From Paraconiothyrium sp. Pb-2020 (lineage: Eukaryota > Ascomycota > Dothideomycetes > Pleosporales > Didymosphaeriaceae), in NCBI GenBank assembly GCA_022419385.1, contig JAJUBI010000006.1, positions 2,170,001-2,234,000 of the forward strand: a DNA stretch of 64,000 nucleotides, in the 5' to 3' direction. Below the pieces are notes generated by a model that worked only from the letters and a program-made list of their open reading frames with translations, searched no databases and was not told the DNA's origin. Of this stretch, positions 42,237 to 54,681 are shown in pieces (positions within the stretch are counted from its first letter, which is position 1; each line of letters begins with the position of its first letter). The position numbers and the translations under genes are program-made.

Positions 42237-43188
42237 TCACTGCGCGTACACAATCCCGACAACCTTCCTCCGAATCTTCCGCGGTGGTGGAAGCACCACA
42301 TGTTTACATCCGTCTTGCTTCAGTGTGTCCGCGACCCCGTTTGTAGCTGGCACGATAACCTTTGCTTGCAGTGGCGGTAGTGCACTTGTGGGTTCTTTCT
42401 TTTGCGCCTTACGGTTCTCGAATTGTTGATTCAGCTTCGCCTTCTGGACCTCCAGTTTCTCCGCTTGCCGCGCAATCGTGTCCTCCAAGTCCTTAACCAT
42501 GGCATCCGTATCCGTCTTGCTATCCTCTTCTTGCGTGGGACCGGAAACGCCGCTTTGCGGACCAAACGACCCGTGTGCGGGGATGAAATACCATGTCAAG
42601 CAGAACTCACTCGGCTGCTCCCATTGCCACATGTGCACTTTCATGCTCTGGGACTTCGCCACCCTGATCCCCTGAAAATGATTCAGGAACACACCCGGAT
42701 AATCTACGGGCGAGAGGTGACAGGCACCTGGTGCTGTCACGTTGTTGTTGGAGAGCTTCCACCATTGCTTCTCGCCCGTGCCTACGGTAGACCAGTTTGT
42801 GCCGCCATTGGCGTGAAGGTATTCATTGTTGGAGAGGCAGCGGAGTGCTATCACGTTCTGCTCGTCGCCTGGCTCGGCGACCCATTTCTGGGGTGCATCT
42901 TGGTCGCCACGGTTTTGGGCGACGACGCCGGAAGGTTGGCCATTGGGGGAGCGGGCGAGGACGTGGCCCTGAAAGAGGTTAGTGACTTATCAGGTTAAAG
43001 GACGCTTGTTGAGGAAGGACATGGAAGAGGTTGTCGGTGCAGGAACAAAAGCACAGCTTGTGACACTTGAACGTTGCTCATGCGTACCATTTATCGAAGA
43101 AATAGATTACAGGCAACTTGCAACTCGTCTTGCGGGTTCTACATACGTGAGCAACGCTGGCGAGATAGAAGGGAGTTTCTTCGCTCAT
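42237..43188 (-). CDS. Hypothetical beta-trefoil-like protein with C-terminal coiled coil
   Basis: Exon 1 (43188-43147) encodes MSEETPFYLASVAH. After an intron of 178 nt, exon 2 (42968-42237) continues GHVLARSPNGQPSGVVAQNR, for 257 residues in all. The first 150 residues repeat a pattern of short strands with Trp, Gly and Asn turns (QKWVAEPGDEQ; ALRCLSNNEYLHANGG; QWWKLSNNN), suggestive of a beta-trefoil or fascin-like fold. A charged coiled coil (VKDLEDTIARQAEKLEVQKA) and a basic tail (PRKIRRKVVG) follow. No signal peptide. No family named with confidence; a carbohydrate- or actin-binding role would be speculation. Confidence 0.72.
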
Positions 43189-44564
43189 GGTGGAAGTGCA
43201 GATACTTGGGTACAGAGTGGACAAGGGCCCGATCTGAGATATTGATGGAGGAGGTCGAATAGAGTAACCGGATAATGGAGGCTGATGATGATGGGCCGTG
43301 AAAGTTCGAGCACCGAAGCTCTACCTCTTAGCTTTGCGTATATTTGGTGGACGTCATGCTACATTGGAGATGCTCTGAGGTCCGGGCCGCCCCACATAGT
43401 TGGCAGCGCAGAGTTTCGGAACCACGGTGAACCACGACTGTTGGTGCGCATCCATGCGTAGAACTTAGCGCTAGCTGTTCATCCAGGGAGGCGGCGTCGA
43501 TATCCCCGCTCTGGTCGCCAGATGTTGAGTGACGTCCGTACTCTTCGCTTGATGTACCAGGTCTTCTCCAATCTCAAAGAGTATAGGTAGGCTCCAGAGA
43601 ATCGCCACGCTTCTTTTGGTGCCTTCAGCATCGCCGAAATGTAGACTGTTGTGAAGGCTTTTCGTGGTTGACTCTGACCATGACGGAGTAACGGCGCCAT
43701 TGACGATCCACTGGTATAGGACAGACATATTGAGATGTCTATGATGGTGACTACCCCATAAAACAAGACAAAGGAACACGGCATAATTCAAGACACCATC
43801 AGTATCCTCCGATCGTTGACCGAAAAATGCAACCCACTGAGGACGTGAGTCTCGTGCTTTTGTGGAACACCTGACCAATGGCATCGACCTGTGACGCATC
43901 AGAAAGCGCTCATCCCACGACGCCTCTTTTTGATTACATTGTCGCTCCGACGGGGCGACCACCTCTCAGCCATTCTGGCGAGCTCAGAGCATCTAACCAG
44001 GAACCGCCGTCTTGCCTTGCCTGGAAGCACAACGAAGTAGGCGCTGCACGCTCGTTACGGGACCAAATCACACGCGCACTATCCGCAGAGCGGCTCGGCT
44101 TCTGAGCATGCGAGGCCCATCTCTCGAGAGTGCGAGATACAGAATGAAGTTCATATGCCGAACATAGATGGCTCGGGGTACGCAACAAAGGCTTGCGACG
44201 CTGTTCGCGTGGTGGTGGCTCCCTGCGACGGTCAGACGAAGTGAACCTTCCGCTACCTCTTTGGGGAGAGGTTCAGACGTGCCGCTCGGGACAGCGAACG
44301 TTTTTCAAATCGTCTCGCCCCAACGTGTCAAACGGTGCAACAAACGGGAACATTCTGCTCTTACTTGAGTAAAGGTCATTTCCTTGATTGCAGTGTTACG
44401 CTTACAAGACGATCGTGGTTACTCCGCGCTTTCCCTCGAGCCGTACGCGACTTCTGCACCCTTACTCATTGAGTGTGGTGACCTCCTTCCTCGAAGATCA
44501 CCCAGCCGTTTGAACCTTGAGGAGACTTACCCTACCACCTCCGGTGTTCGCGTGCGCGAAGACC
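43189..44564. promoter_or_regulatory. Divergent intergenic region
   Basis: 1.4 kb between divergent starts at 43188 and 44565. A minus-strand frame of 163 codons (43962-43471) and smaller ones have no motif or supporting splice pattern. Nothing else recognised. Confidence 0.4.
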
Positions 44565-47423
44565 ATGACGCAGCAAGAATACGGCTATCATTCCATTTAT
44601 AAAGGACCGGTGAGTGGCGCAACGCCAATGAGACGGATTTAGAAGTCAATGGACTTTATAGCACCTACGCCTATCACGCATAGAAATTTCAAGCTAACAA
44701 TCATGGCGTAGGTATACAATTCGAACGGGGACTTTGTCGGCTTTTCTCAAAACATTCATGAACACGCTCAGCAGTACGGCTATTGGCGATTTGCAGACGA
44801 CCTAGAGAACCGGCACGCCGTCCGAGCGCACCGCTATGGTCTCCAAAATCCCGAACAACTATTCAGTGTCAACCAGAACGCCCGCGGTTCGTGGCACGAT
44901 GAGATCAAGTTGACCTGGTACCCCGGAGAGAAAGACCCCTACCAGGTCAGCCGCACAGGCAGCACTGGCCAACATATGTCCAGCATCGCCGAGGAAAGGA
45001 CGTTGGTAGGGCTCCCACCCTTACTGGCACATGAGACTCCGGTACGTGAAGTCAAGTTCTGCGAAAGCATGGAAGTGCCTGCCTTTCTCCTCGTCACATG
45101 GAACTCAATCGTGTGAAGCGTGAAGCCAAAATGCATAAATACATACACGATGCTAATGTTTGCCAGTTGTACCCGATCTCCACTGATCGTGCGCTGCGTA
45201 TGCATCGACGACAAAATAGAGAGAACAATGCTCGGTCTGGACACTCCCGAGAAGCTGCAGAACCGAAATCGAAGGAGTCCAGTATTCCAGATGAGCAGGA
45301 AATAGGGCGAGGCAGTGTGCCTCAGGCATTATCACCATCCAGATACCATTCGATTACACTAAGTGGCGAAACATCCGCCAGACCGCTCCCTCATGCCTCA
45401 ACGCTGTCACCATTTCAGCAAGGTCACGTCGGGGGAGAAGGAAGATTTGTTTTTGCGGCCCCGCAGGCGTCCAACCCGTCGCTCGTTGCGCAAAGTCGAG
45501 CTCGGGCAGCTGCGCTTGTCGCCAACGCCCACACTACCGCTACACATGCGGTGCCGCAGTCAACGGTGAATAACGTACCGTTTCAAGAACAAAATGCGAG
45601 CCAAAGGCACGCAGGCAAATTGCAGGCGATTCAGCGATGCGAGAGCCGGCGTGGAAGCAGGTCTACCGGAGGCCCATCGTCAGCTCCAGGCATCATCCCA
45701 GCTACACCACTTTCCATGTCATCATCTTCATTACTTGCCTTAGATTCACCACAAGTACGGTTTTCTAAGATTTCGGAACCAATGGTCATTCAAGATACAC
45801 CACAGCCGTGGTCGTACGAGACTAAGAATTCTGTACTGACCCATGCGCGAGGCATTCCCTCACCGAGCTCCAAGTCGGGTGGACCAATCTCTAACGCACC
45901 CTCCCCCGCTTCCGATCAGCTCCTTCGGCAGTGTCCTGACCAATCTGGCCCCCACCAATCAAGCGCTGCCCAATACCTCTCCCCAATTGCTACTCAGAGT
46001 GGTTCTTCATCATGTGCTCCGCACCCTTCGATCAACCCTCCATCACCACCCTACTTGTTCCGCGGATTGTGTTCTCCAGCCCACGCAACACAGTCTCAGT
46101 CGGATGTTCCCCAATTACCAAACCAGGGTGCATCTGGTGAAGTGCGCGCTGAGGCTTCGCAGTCACATTCATCCCCAAGAATACCCTGTCCACCAACGAT
46201 TCTTCCCGACGATATTCCAGTCAGCCAAGATTTGAACTCCCTCCCGGGATCCAGTAACGTCGATGATTTACTAACAGAGCCCAATGATGATGTGACAGAG
46301 GGACAAAATACGAAACTGATGCTGGATCTTTATGACAGCAAGAACACAGGAGTAGATACAGAAGTGGCGACTTCAGACCACGTTCTCGAGGCATTGCAGC
46401 TTTTTGATAAGATCTCAAAGAGCTTTACAGAAACAATAGCGACTGCACCAAACATAGCGACCAACAAAAGTCATTCCCTCTGCAATCAGCGACAAGATGT
46501 CGAGATTCAATTACTGGACAGAGGCACATTAACAGGGCTTCAAAGAGTTACAGCACCTCGGGAACATTTGGTCCCATCAGGGAATCCTGAAGATCCACCA
46601 GAATATCTGCCAGAAGAGCCAGAAATTCTACTAGAAGAACCTGGAAAGCCAATCGAGGGGCCTGAGATTCTGCTACATGAGCCAGAGATTCCAGAAGAGC
46701 CTGGGGTCGGTGCGCGCCACGGGCATAACGACGAATTTAACACAGCTTTAGTTCCTTTAAGTGAGGTCGTACCGTGTATGATCTGTGGAGGTACGAAAGA
46801 ACATCGACCTGAGTGTATGATTGCAGGTGAGTATTCTCGTTATGGTCAGCGCGGAGCACATAGTGGTATCGTTTCGCGTTCTAGGGAGATTAATTTGAGT
46901 GCCTTTTGTCGGCCTGTGGGCTAGTAAACAGATGGATTCTGCTCAACCTTTTGTCTCTGGCTGTTTTGTCGAATTGCTTTCTGTGTTTCGCGTGGATTTT
47001 CGTCCCGGAAGTGTCAAAGGACGCTAATTCAGTCGTACAGATGCTCTGTTTGGGCCTTTGCCAACCTATAACGAAGACTTGCTTGAAAGACTACGAAACC
47101 GAGTTGAGCGACAAGATCCAGAGCAGTGGCGAAAGCACGAGAACCCACCTGTTCTGCCCGAGCCGGAGCCTATATATAAGGTGCTGCCACAATTGAACAC
47201 GATCATCAAGAAAGAAGCTAGTTATAAGAACGATCCAGTCCTCCACGATGTCGCCAATCAGTTGCTTCCTATTATGTGGGCTTTGCGAACTGCTCCCAAG
47301 ATTGGTGTACACTTGGTCTCGCCGTAAGTGAAGTGACATTAAACCAGTCTCATGTACTAACTACTAGCTAGGGAGGGTGAGATATATGATCCAGACCACC
47401 CGGTGTGGGCTGGGAGTAAGTAG
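44565..47423 (+). CDS. Large hypothetical protein with Pro/Glu repeats and a Cys-His motif
   Basis: Exons 44565-44609, 44712-45041, 45167-46826, 47041-47323 and 47372-47423 join in frame to 789 residues. The N-terminal 125 residues (starting MTQQEYGYHSIYKGP) are Tyr/His/Asn-rich and look globular. A long disordered Ser/Pro/Gln-rich middle follows, with a Pro-Glu-Ile repeat tract near 46588-46710 (LPEEPEILLEEP, EGPEILLHEPEIPEEP). Next is a possible zinc site PCMICGGTKEHRPECM, and last a helical C-terminal domain (NEDLLERLRNRVERQDPEQW; VANQLLPIMWALRTAPKIGV). The final exon could instead splice on toward a stop at about 47559. No family recognised; the design resembles a scaffold or chromatin-associated protein. 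Confidence 0.7.
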
Positions 47424-49190
47424 CACGAAGCAAGTGAGCGTGATGATTAGGGAAGAGCCGGATCGTTCCCGACCTGGTAGAGGTATATGGGAATGCGTTC
47501 TTGTATGGAGCTGGAAAGATCACTTACCTAGTGAGCGAATCGATCAGACTGCTACGTAGGAAAGAAAGCCAGATTGGCCGAATCTCCACACGATCACGGA
47601 AAAGAAACAAACATAGCTTTCCCACAAAAAAAAAAGATCGGTCCTTCAGAGGGACGAGCACCGTGCTCATCTCATGAAGGCTCACCATTTCACAGTCTGT
47701 GGTCACAAGTATCAATCTTCACCCTGCTGAAAGTGGCCCTGAACACGCTATGCGTGGGGTAGATCTCGACGAAGAAACCCCCCCTATGGTAGATGGGGCA
47801 GACTGATGTTTCGAATTGATTTGCAAGCAAGAGAGAAGAATTCCGCCCATGTACCTGCCTCTCATACCTACGTCCTGTACTCTTCCCTAGGGAGCGCAAG
47901 CAACAAGCACCCACGGCCCAGATCCCGTTGCCCCGCAGATCAACAAAAGCCCGAGAGAGGTAGCAGCCACCATTCCTCCAACGTCGGCGCATGATCTCTC
48001 CGCAGGGTCACCTTGATACAATAGGAACAGTGTGTCTAGGAGCACGTGCGAAAGTACGAGACCAAGTTGACGAAATTGAATGCCAGAAAAGGACCGCTGG
48101 CTGGACGTTATATATCAACTTAGACGCCCAGTCAGTGTTGCAAAGACTTTGGAAGAGTAATTTGCATCTACCAGTCCAATTACGAGGACGCTAAAGCACC
48201 CCATGTCTTCGCTGTCCCGAAAGGACATGCACTATCGATCCAATAACAGCGTTACCGCAATCACAAGGCGTTCGAAGGTGAAGAGAGCATTTAGCTTTAT
48301 TTGAACAGCCAAGCGCCGTGGTGGAGGAAAATCCGATAGAGAACCGGTCCTGCTGCGCTAGCGACCTCGTTCGCACCAGGAAGCCGGTCCGGCAAGGAAG
48401 AATTCAGACGTAGACTCGGACCAATCTACCTTTGCATCAGCTAGACAGTAAAGAAAGTTTCTCACTTGAGGTGCTTACATATGTCTTGCTCGTCTTCGCA
48501 GCTATATTTGGCAAAACGCACGAGTGTTGGCGTACGAATGCCTACGGGGTAAAGGCACTGGAGCTGATGCTGCTCGACGTGGCTTACGAGAGATGAGCAC
48601 ATGTGGGTAGGCATACTGCTAGCGTTGGGTGGGGGGCTACTATAACACTTATGGCGCGATGGGTATATGTCGCAGAGCTCTGTCGTACTTCGTAAAAGGG
48701 AGTGAGTTAGGACGCATACTGTTTCGCTAAAGTAGTAGGTAGGTGCGCTCCTGGGGAGGCAATCACGCAGAGAAAGGCAACAGCGGTTGCTTTGTAGCTG
48801 TAAAACGGCCCCCGTTAGGCTGCCTGTTGAGACGAATACGCTACATAATCGTGGCATGTAGTCTTGCGCTTACTGACCACCTGTCATCCTTACGTGACTG
48901 ACGTGAGTGCACCTATGAGCTCCGGGAAGTCTACAAGTATGTAGATCGGATAATTTTTATTGTCATGAATAGGTGATGCGAATGGCAATATTTGGGTATT
49001 CGCGCTGGAGAAAATCGCTTGAACAGCATATGTACAAACCGCAAATCTTGTGACATGGCCGCTTTTCCGATTTGGTGCAAACATCCTCACTTGTGACGCC
49101 AGCCCAATGGCTGTGAAGCACTAAAAGGGTATCTGGAAGCGTGCATAGCATAGAATTTGGCATCTTCGAGCTAGTCGATGTGGTTCCGGC
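47424..49190. other. 1.8-kb intergenic region
   Basis: Between two convergent genes. It contains an A10 run near 47629 and short unsupported frames (the longest 131 codons, minus strand, 48462-48857). An unusually large convergent gap, but I see no element boundary, terminal repeat or transposase remnant. Confidence 0.45.
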
Positions 49191-52075
49191 TCATATCGCT
49201 GCTTTCTTGCTAGACACAGTGGGCAAGGGAAGATCGGATGTGTTGTCGTCGCCGCCTCCTTTACAAGGCTGGTTGAAGTACGTGTAGGCGATATCCGTCG
49301 CGGGTAGATTTCGTACGAAATCGATGCGCTTCGTGTCATTGCTCTAAGAGAAGCATTAGCGGCTATTTACATTCTTCGAACGTTGAACAATACTGACCAT
49401 CCTGGCGAAGAACATGTTCGCACCTCGATCAACACCATCCATCCACATGCCCTTCTGTTCGACCCAAGTAAAAGAGCTGTCTCCGACTCCTTGGACAGAC
49501 ATAGCCTGTTGGTTCTGTCCCTGGTTGGTGTAGATGGACACCTGGCCGGTTTTCTTGTCCACAGTAAGATAGTCGGCTTTTCCATCATTGTTGACATCGG
49601 CAAATCGGGTCTCTGCACGGTCCTTGCCAATAGTGTATTTGATCTGGCCAACGTTCGAGAAGCCCTTCTCGGTATTGAGGATAGCACTCGTTGTGCCGGC
49701 CGTGTCAAGGCAGAGATAGTCAACGCGCGCGTCGCCGTCGATATCAGCGAATCGTACGCCCAGATCGTACCTAGAGACTCCCCATCCTTGAGCGCAGTTT
49801 CCTGAAATGGCTTGACCCCTGTAGGCGAACGTAGGGGAGACTTCAGTTGCATCCCAGGTGTTCTCCCACCAGTCGACTGCACCAGACTTCTTGTCGACGG
49901 CGAGAATGTCACAAAGGCCATCTCCGTTCCAATCCCCAAAATGAATGCCCTTTCGGTCGCGGCCGACGTTGAAAATTTCGTTGTGCCCTTTCCAGTTCGG
50001 GAGGTTACCGGTGTTCTCGAAGAGATTGACGTTGCCAGCCTCGTACACCCATAGGTAGTCATCGTGACCTCTACCGAACATGTCGCAGTAGTAAACGCCA
50101 TCCTTTTTACTATTAGCAGTGCTACTGATTAGTCAAGCATAGTAATGACTTACTCCCTTGACTTTCTTACCACCATTTCCGGTGTTCTTGTAGACCTCGA
50201 AATCGTATGTGTGCTTCCATGTCGAACCGTCTTTTACGTTCGTCTCCTTGACGGCGATGTAGTCAGCTCGACCTGATCCGAAGATTCTGCCAAATTTGAA
50301 GTAATCCACGGTTCTGTCAGCAAAGCCTCCACCGTGGGCTGCAGAAGCTTCGATCCAATGGGGTTTCAGTCCTGGGCCATCATCCTTTGTGCCACGCTGA
50401 TTGATAAAAATCCTGGTCTTGCCGGTGGCAGAGATTGAGATAATGTCAGATCGGAAGTCACCGTTGATGTCGACTAGACGGATGCTGGCTGCATCTCCGA
50501 TGTTTGTAAAATCGAATGCGACGCCTCCGACCATTGTCTCCCAGGTCGGTTTGTCCGCAACGCCAGCATTGCGCCAGCAGTACAGTCCTGTACCCTGGAT
50601 GACACAATAGTCAAGCCGACCGTCACCATCGATGTCACCAAGACGCACGAATTCTTGGGTCGCTTCCCCCGATTTAACGTTGTCAAGATATTCAAACGTC
50701 GGAGGATTGCCACCTTTGTTGATAGACACGTACATGGTGCCGTCCTGTCTCACAACGTCAGTCAACTTGATGGTCAAGGGTGATGGCGCGGAAAACATAC
50801 AGGACTTATGCAGATGAAGTCATCCAAGCCATCGTTATTGACATCTCCCCAGTGCGCACCACGGTTGTTGCAACCCATCTTGGGATCGAATGTCGTCCAG
50901 CTGGAGGCAAAGCTTCCTCCGTTGTTCTGCTTGAAAGAAAACTTTGGAAGACCAGTGTCGGCAACTGGTTGCAGAGTATCAAGAATGCGGACGAGTTCAT
51001 CACTTTCTTGCCCACGATCAACAGCGTTGACAAGCTGTGCGAAGTGATAATTCTTGACCCATTGGCCCTTGGTCGCGGAATTACTGTTCTCGTGCAACGA
51101 GTCGGACGTCACGGTGCCCATGCCTTGTGAAGCATGAGCGTAGGTGCCATCATCCGCCCCACTCCCGCGCTGGGTCTGAGTGGCCCCACTGAAACTGGCT
51201 GGTGAAGTATTGCAATCGTAGACATCATCCGGCTTTCCAGTATTGATGGGATTCTTGATCCAGCCTTTATTGACCGCTTCCACGAAAGCTTTATCCCAGA
51301 CTGCAGCCATTTTCTTGTACCCTGCGTCGGTTGGGTGAGTACCATCTGGAAGATCTGATTGAACAATAAAACCGGTGTTCATGTCGGCAAGCTGAACCTT
51401 TTTGCCCGCAGATTGATATGAAGTAACGAGACTACGGAATCCTGCATTGATGGTGCCCGCATAGTTGTTCGCTGCGGCGTTGCCGTTTGGAAGCAATGTC
51501 GATAGAATGACGGTCACGTCGGGAACTAGGGAGAGAATGTCGTCAATCATGTCTTTCATGCGACCCTGGGCTCCTTGTGCAAAGGAGACACCTCCATTTT
51601 GATCGGCGCGTAAGGCATCGTTCGTACCAGCATTGATCAAGACAAGATTTGGCTTCTGGTCGATCGCGCAAGAGACTTTCGCCGCGACTTCGGTTATAAG
51701 AAAGCCACGGTGACCTTCATGCTGCTTGTCTCTCATCTGTCCGGAGGATACACACCCGATCATGTTGACATTGTAGCCACGCGATCTGAGCTGGTCCCTG
51801 AGTGGCTTTCGGTACCCATTGTGAGACACGTCATTGGATGTTTGGCCGTCGCCGCGCTGGCCATCAGTGATGGAAGCGCCGAGTGGCATAATTCGCAGCC
51901 ATTCTCCGGCACGAGGAAATAGTTGCTTGTGATCCCATTGCGTGAAGTCCTCGAGGTTGTCGACGCTGTGACGGGGCACACGTTGGTAGGAATACGGGCT
52001 CGCAATAACGTTGCCGAAGATGCATAGTTGAATTAGTAGACAAAACAAATTATGAATAGAAATGTAGAAGGACAT
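49191..52075 (-). CDS. Secreted SGNH/GDSL esterase fused to FG-GAP/VCBS-type repeats
   Basis: Exons 52075-50801, 50744-50154, 50102-49398 and 49343-49191 give 907 residues. A signal peptide (HNLFCLLIQLCIFGNVIAS) is followed by an SGNH hydrolase domain: block I MPLGASITDG with the nucleophile Ser, block III INAGTNDA, block V DGTHPTDAGY with catalytic Asp and His. This resembles fungal CE3-type acetyl xylan esterases and related lipases. From about residue 400 come at least seven calcium-binding-like FG-GAP/VCBS repeats (GDVNNDGLDDF, GDIDGDGRLDY, VDINGDFRSDI, GDWNGDGLCDI, ADIDGDARVDY, ADVNNDGKADY), predicted to form a beta-propeller. It should act outside the cell on an acylated polymer, with the propeller aiding binding. 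The last exon adds a short tail ending SSKKAAI. Confidence 0.93.
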
Positions 52076-53214
52076 TATAACGAGCGAACAGCTGAGACAG
52101 CAGCTGAACTGTAAAGTGTGGAAGTATCGGTCTAAGAAAGATTAAGTCTGAGTGCAGGCGCGCAACCTGGGAGGAGAGTCACTCGAAAACTGAACGAAAG
52201 TTGGGTAGAAAAAACTCCCTACACATATCATGCGCCTGACCGGATGTCCGCTCGTTTGTATCTCAGCCGAGAACGACGCCCCCGGAAAATAGAGCGCTAA
52301 TCTCAATATTGGCCGCATAGGATTGGGGTCTAATCTTTGTGGCAAAGCCCACGTGCTGGGGCAAAATGTTGACATTCAGGAGCAGGAGAAAGAAGAAGCT
52401 AACGGGCCCGAGTAACGTAAATTTACTCCGGTGAGCATCAGCGAGGTGAGAAGGAGCGCAAGTCGATTTCATCTGGGCCGATTAATGCCTGGAGCAGGCA
52501 AGGTCCAGGCCGCGACACTCGTATTTTTAGCCGAAATGGGGCCCATTTCAGGAACGGACGAACGCTTGCCTGATTCGTATGATATCCCGCTGCGGCTAAC
52601 GCCCACAGGCAGGGCTGACCCGTGCAGGGGTGTCAGCAGCATTGATTGACGGAATCAATATCTTGATAGGGGGGATGGTGTGTTGTATAAGGCTGCAAGT
52701 TCGGGGCGCGAACGTTCGAAGCAATAGGCATCCATTTTCACAGTCGGATAACGAGGTGGTTGAATTTACACTTATCCGCCAGGCCCTTCTTGGAAAGCGC
52801 CGTGGCTTTCGTTTTGTGTGTACTCAGTGTCGTGATTGTGGATCTATTGAAACGGTACCGCGTTGAAGCGATTTTCGCACAAACACAAATGCAGTGCACG
52901 GTACGATAGCGTCAGGCCGATCCCAAGGAAACTTTGATGACAGGATTGCCCTATCTGCATGACGGCCTTTACGATCTTTACGCTTCGAGAACAAGATGGA
53001 AATAGCGCAACGTCGCCTAGCCTTGTCACAGTCACACATTGCTCACGTGCAGATGTCCAGGTGCAGGTGACAGGCATCTCACGTGATGCAAACGCACCCT
53101 CGGGCCTGGGAATGCTGGACCACGTTCGGACTGCAACATCAATCGATATCTGTCGGACCGGTCGTCCGGGTATCAGCAGGGAGAAACCAGTCGATGACTT
53201 CGTGGCGTCAGCGT
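52076..53214. other. Intergenic region upstream of the esterase
   Basis: 1.1 kb between the esterase start (52075) and the stop of the MFS exporter. It has CACGTG palindromes near 52350 and 53045, and unsupported short frames. It contains the esterase promoter. Confidence 0.45.
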
Positions 53215-54681
53215 TCACTTTTCTTCTTTTTTCTCCAACTCTACAGTCCATAGATGGAACCGGCTCCTCGCCCTCAGCCAACTTCCCCACTTCCAGAACA
53301 CCCACGGCACTGGCGCAAGCCCCACCGCAATGAATGCCAGCGTGCTGCTAGCCCATGGTGTGCCCATTCGCAAATACATCCGCCTCGCAAATAATGGGAA
53401 GCCCGCGCTAAACAGCGACCTCATAACCGCATTAGCAGCCCATGCGCTCGCGGAAAACTTCCCATAGCAATCACTCAGGTACGCGTTCGTGCCTAGGAAT
53501 AAGGTGACAAAACCTATACCGAAGGGTACGCCCGCAGCGATGGGAACAATCGGATGGGTAGGTGGGAGAGCTGTCCAGCCAAACCAGAAAAGCGCGATTG
53601 GGACCAGCCACGCGAGGACAATGAGATGCGGGAGTCTCGCTTCGGGTTTTGGACCAATCTTCTTCACGACTGCGCCGTGCAGATCATTTATCCATGGCGA
53701 GCTTGCCGTCGCCATGACCATACCCACACCAATCCCAACAAAAGACAATCCGGACTTGCCTTGGGTCCAGTGCCGACCTTGTTGAAAAACGACGGGGTAA
53801 GCAGTGAAGTCCAGGTACAGAATTCCCCATACGAATGCAGAATAGAGGCCTAGCGTGAACAAAATAGGTTCAGTAAAGAGCATGATCCAGGGACGTGTCA
53901 AATCCTTCGCGTATCGTTCTTTGAACGACATCCGAGCGGGTTTGATACCTGCTTTCTCGTTTTTCCATCGCAGTAGAACCGTAGCGTACGTCTCGGGAAG
54001 GAAGAAAAGCATTGCGATATAGACTGCGCCGGAGGCAATGCTCACGATCCAGTAATGCCATCGCCAGCTGAGGTGCTCAGCCACGTATCCTCCCACCACT
54101 GGAGCGATCACCGGTCCCAGTGAACTCCCAGTCGTAAAGAGAGCAAATGGGACGGACCTTTGGTGCTGCAGCCAGATGTCTGCCAGACTTCCGCCACTAT
54201 TCGTGACCGAAGGCGCACCGAAGAAGCCGCAAAGGAATCTGAATATGAGCAATGCTTCTATATTTGGCGAAAGAGCACATGCTAGATTGAAAAAACAAAA
54301 GAGCCCCAGAACAATTCGAAAGATCAGCGTGCGTCCCAGGACCTCCGATAGAGGAGCAAAAAGCAATGGACCTGTTGCGAAGCCGAGCAAGAACGTGGTT
54401 ACAGGCAGCGTTGCGACCGTCTTAGAAACCTTAAAAGACTCAGATACTCCGTTGATGGCGGCGGTATGAATACTGGACGCGAAAGTGACGTTTGCAGTCA
54501 TGAGGACGATGACCAAGGTTGCGGACCACTTCTTGAATGCGGGCCACTTCGTTGGAAACTCGTGAGGTTCGAGCTTTATAGCAGTGGATACAGACTGTTG
54601 CTCTTTCGTTTGTTCGATGGGTCGGTTCTTCTCCAGGTCATGCTCCACGATTGAGTCGAAAATCTGAGTCGACTGCCCCAT
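53215..54681 (-). CDS. MFS drug:H+ antiporter (DHA1-type, 12 helices)
   Basis: A single uninterrupted frame of 488 residues starting MGQSTQIFDSIVEHDLEKN. Twelve hydrophobic helices are apparent. Loop 2-3 has the motif-A-like LSEVLGRTLIFRIV. Helix 5 carries the antiporter motif C (GSSLGPVIAPVVGGYVAEHL), and WRWHYWIVSI follows. The large cytoplasmic loop lies around ARMSFKERYAKDLTRPWIML. DHA1 members export small molecules with proton influx at the plasma membrane, often giving multidrug or metabolite tolerance. It sits about 600 bp from a Zn(II)2Cys6 regulator transcribed in the same direction and near an aldehyde dehydrogenase, an arrangement seen in small metabolic clusters. Confidence 0.93.
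   Translation of the reverse strand: MGQSTQIFDSIVEHDLEKNRPIEQTKEQQSVSTAIKLEPHEFPTKWPAFKKWSATLVIVLMTANVTFASSIHTAAINGVSESFKVSKTVATLPVTTFLLGFATGPLLFAPLSEVLGRTLIFRIVLGLFCFFNLACALSPNIEALLIFRFLCGFFGAPSVTNSGGSLADIWLQHQRSVPFALFTTGSSLGPVIAPVVGGYVAEHLSWRWHYWIVSIASGAVYIAMLFFLPETYATVLLRWKNEKAGIKPARMSFKERYAKDLTRPWIMLFTEPILFTLGLYSAFVWGILYLDFTAYPVVFQQGRHWTQGKSGLSFVGIGVGMVMATASSPWINDLHGAVVKKIGPKPEARLPHLIVLAWLVPIALFWFGWTALPPTHPIVPIAAGVPFGIGFVTLFLGTNAYLSDCYGKFSASAWAANAVMRSLFSAGFPLFARRMYLRMGTPWASSTLAFIAVGLAPVPWVFWKWGSWLRARSRFHLWTVELEKKEEK

Noticed and set aside
43471..43962. 163-codon minus-strand frame with a short hydrophobic patch
   Set aside because: No recognisable domain, no supported introns, and composition similar to intergenic DNA around it.
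47424..49190. Possible transposon in the large convergent gap
   Set aside because: No terminal repeats, target-site duplication or transposase/reverse-transcriptase remnants seen.
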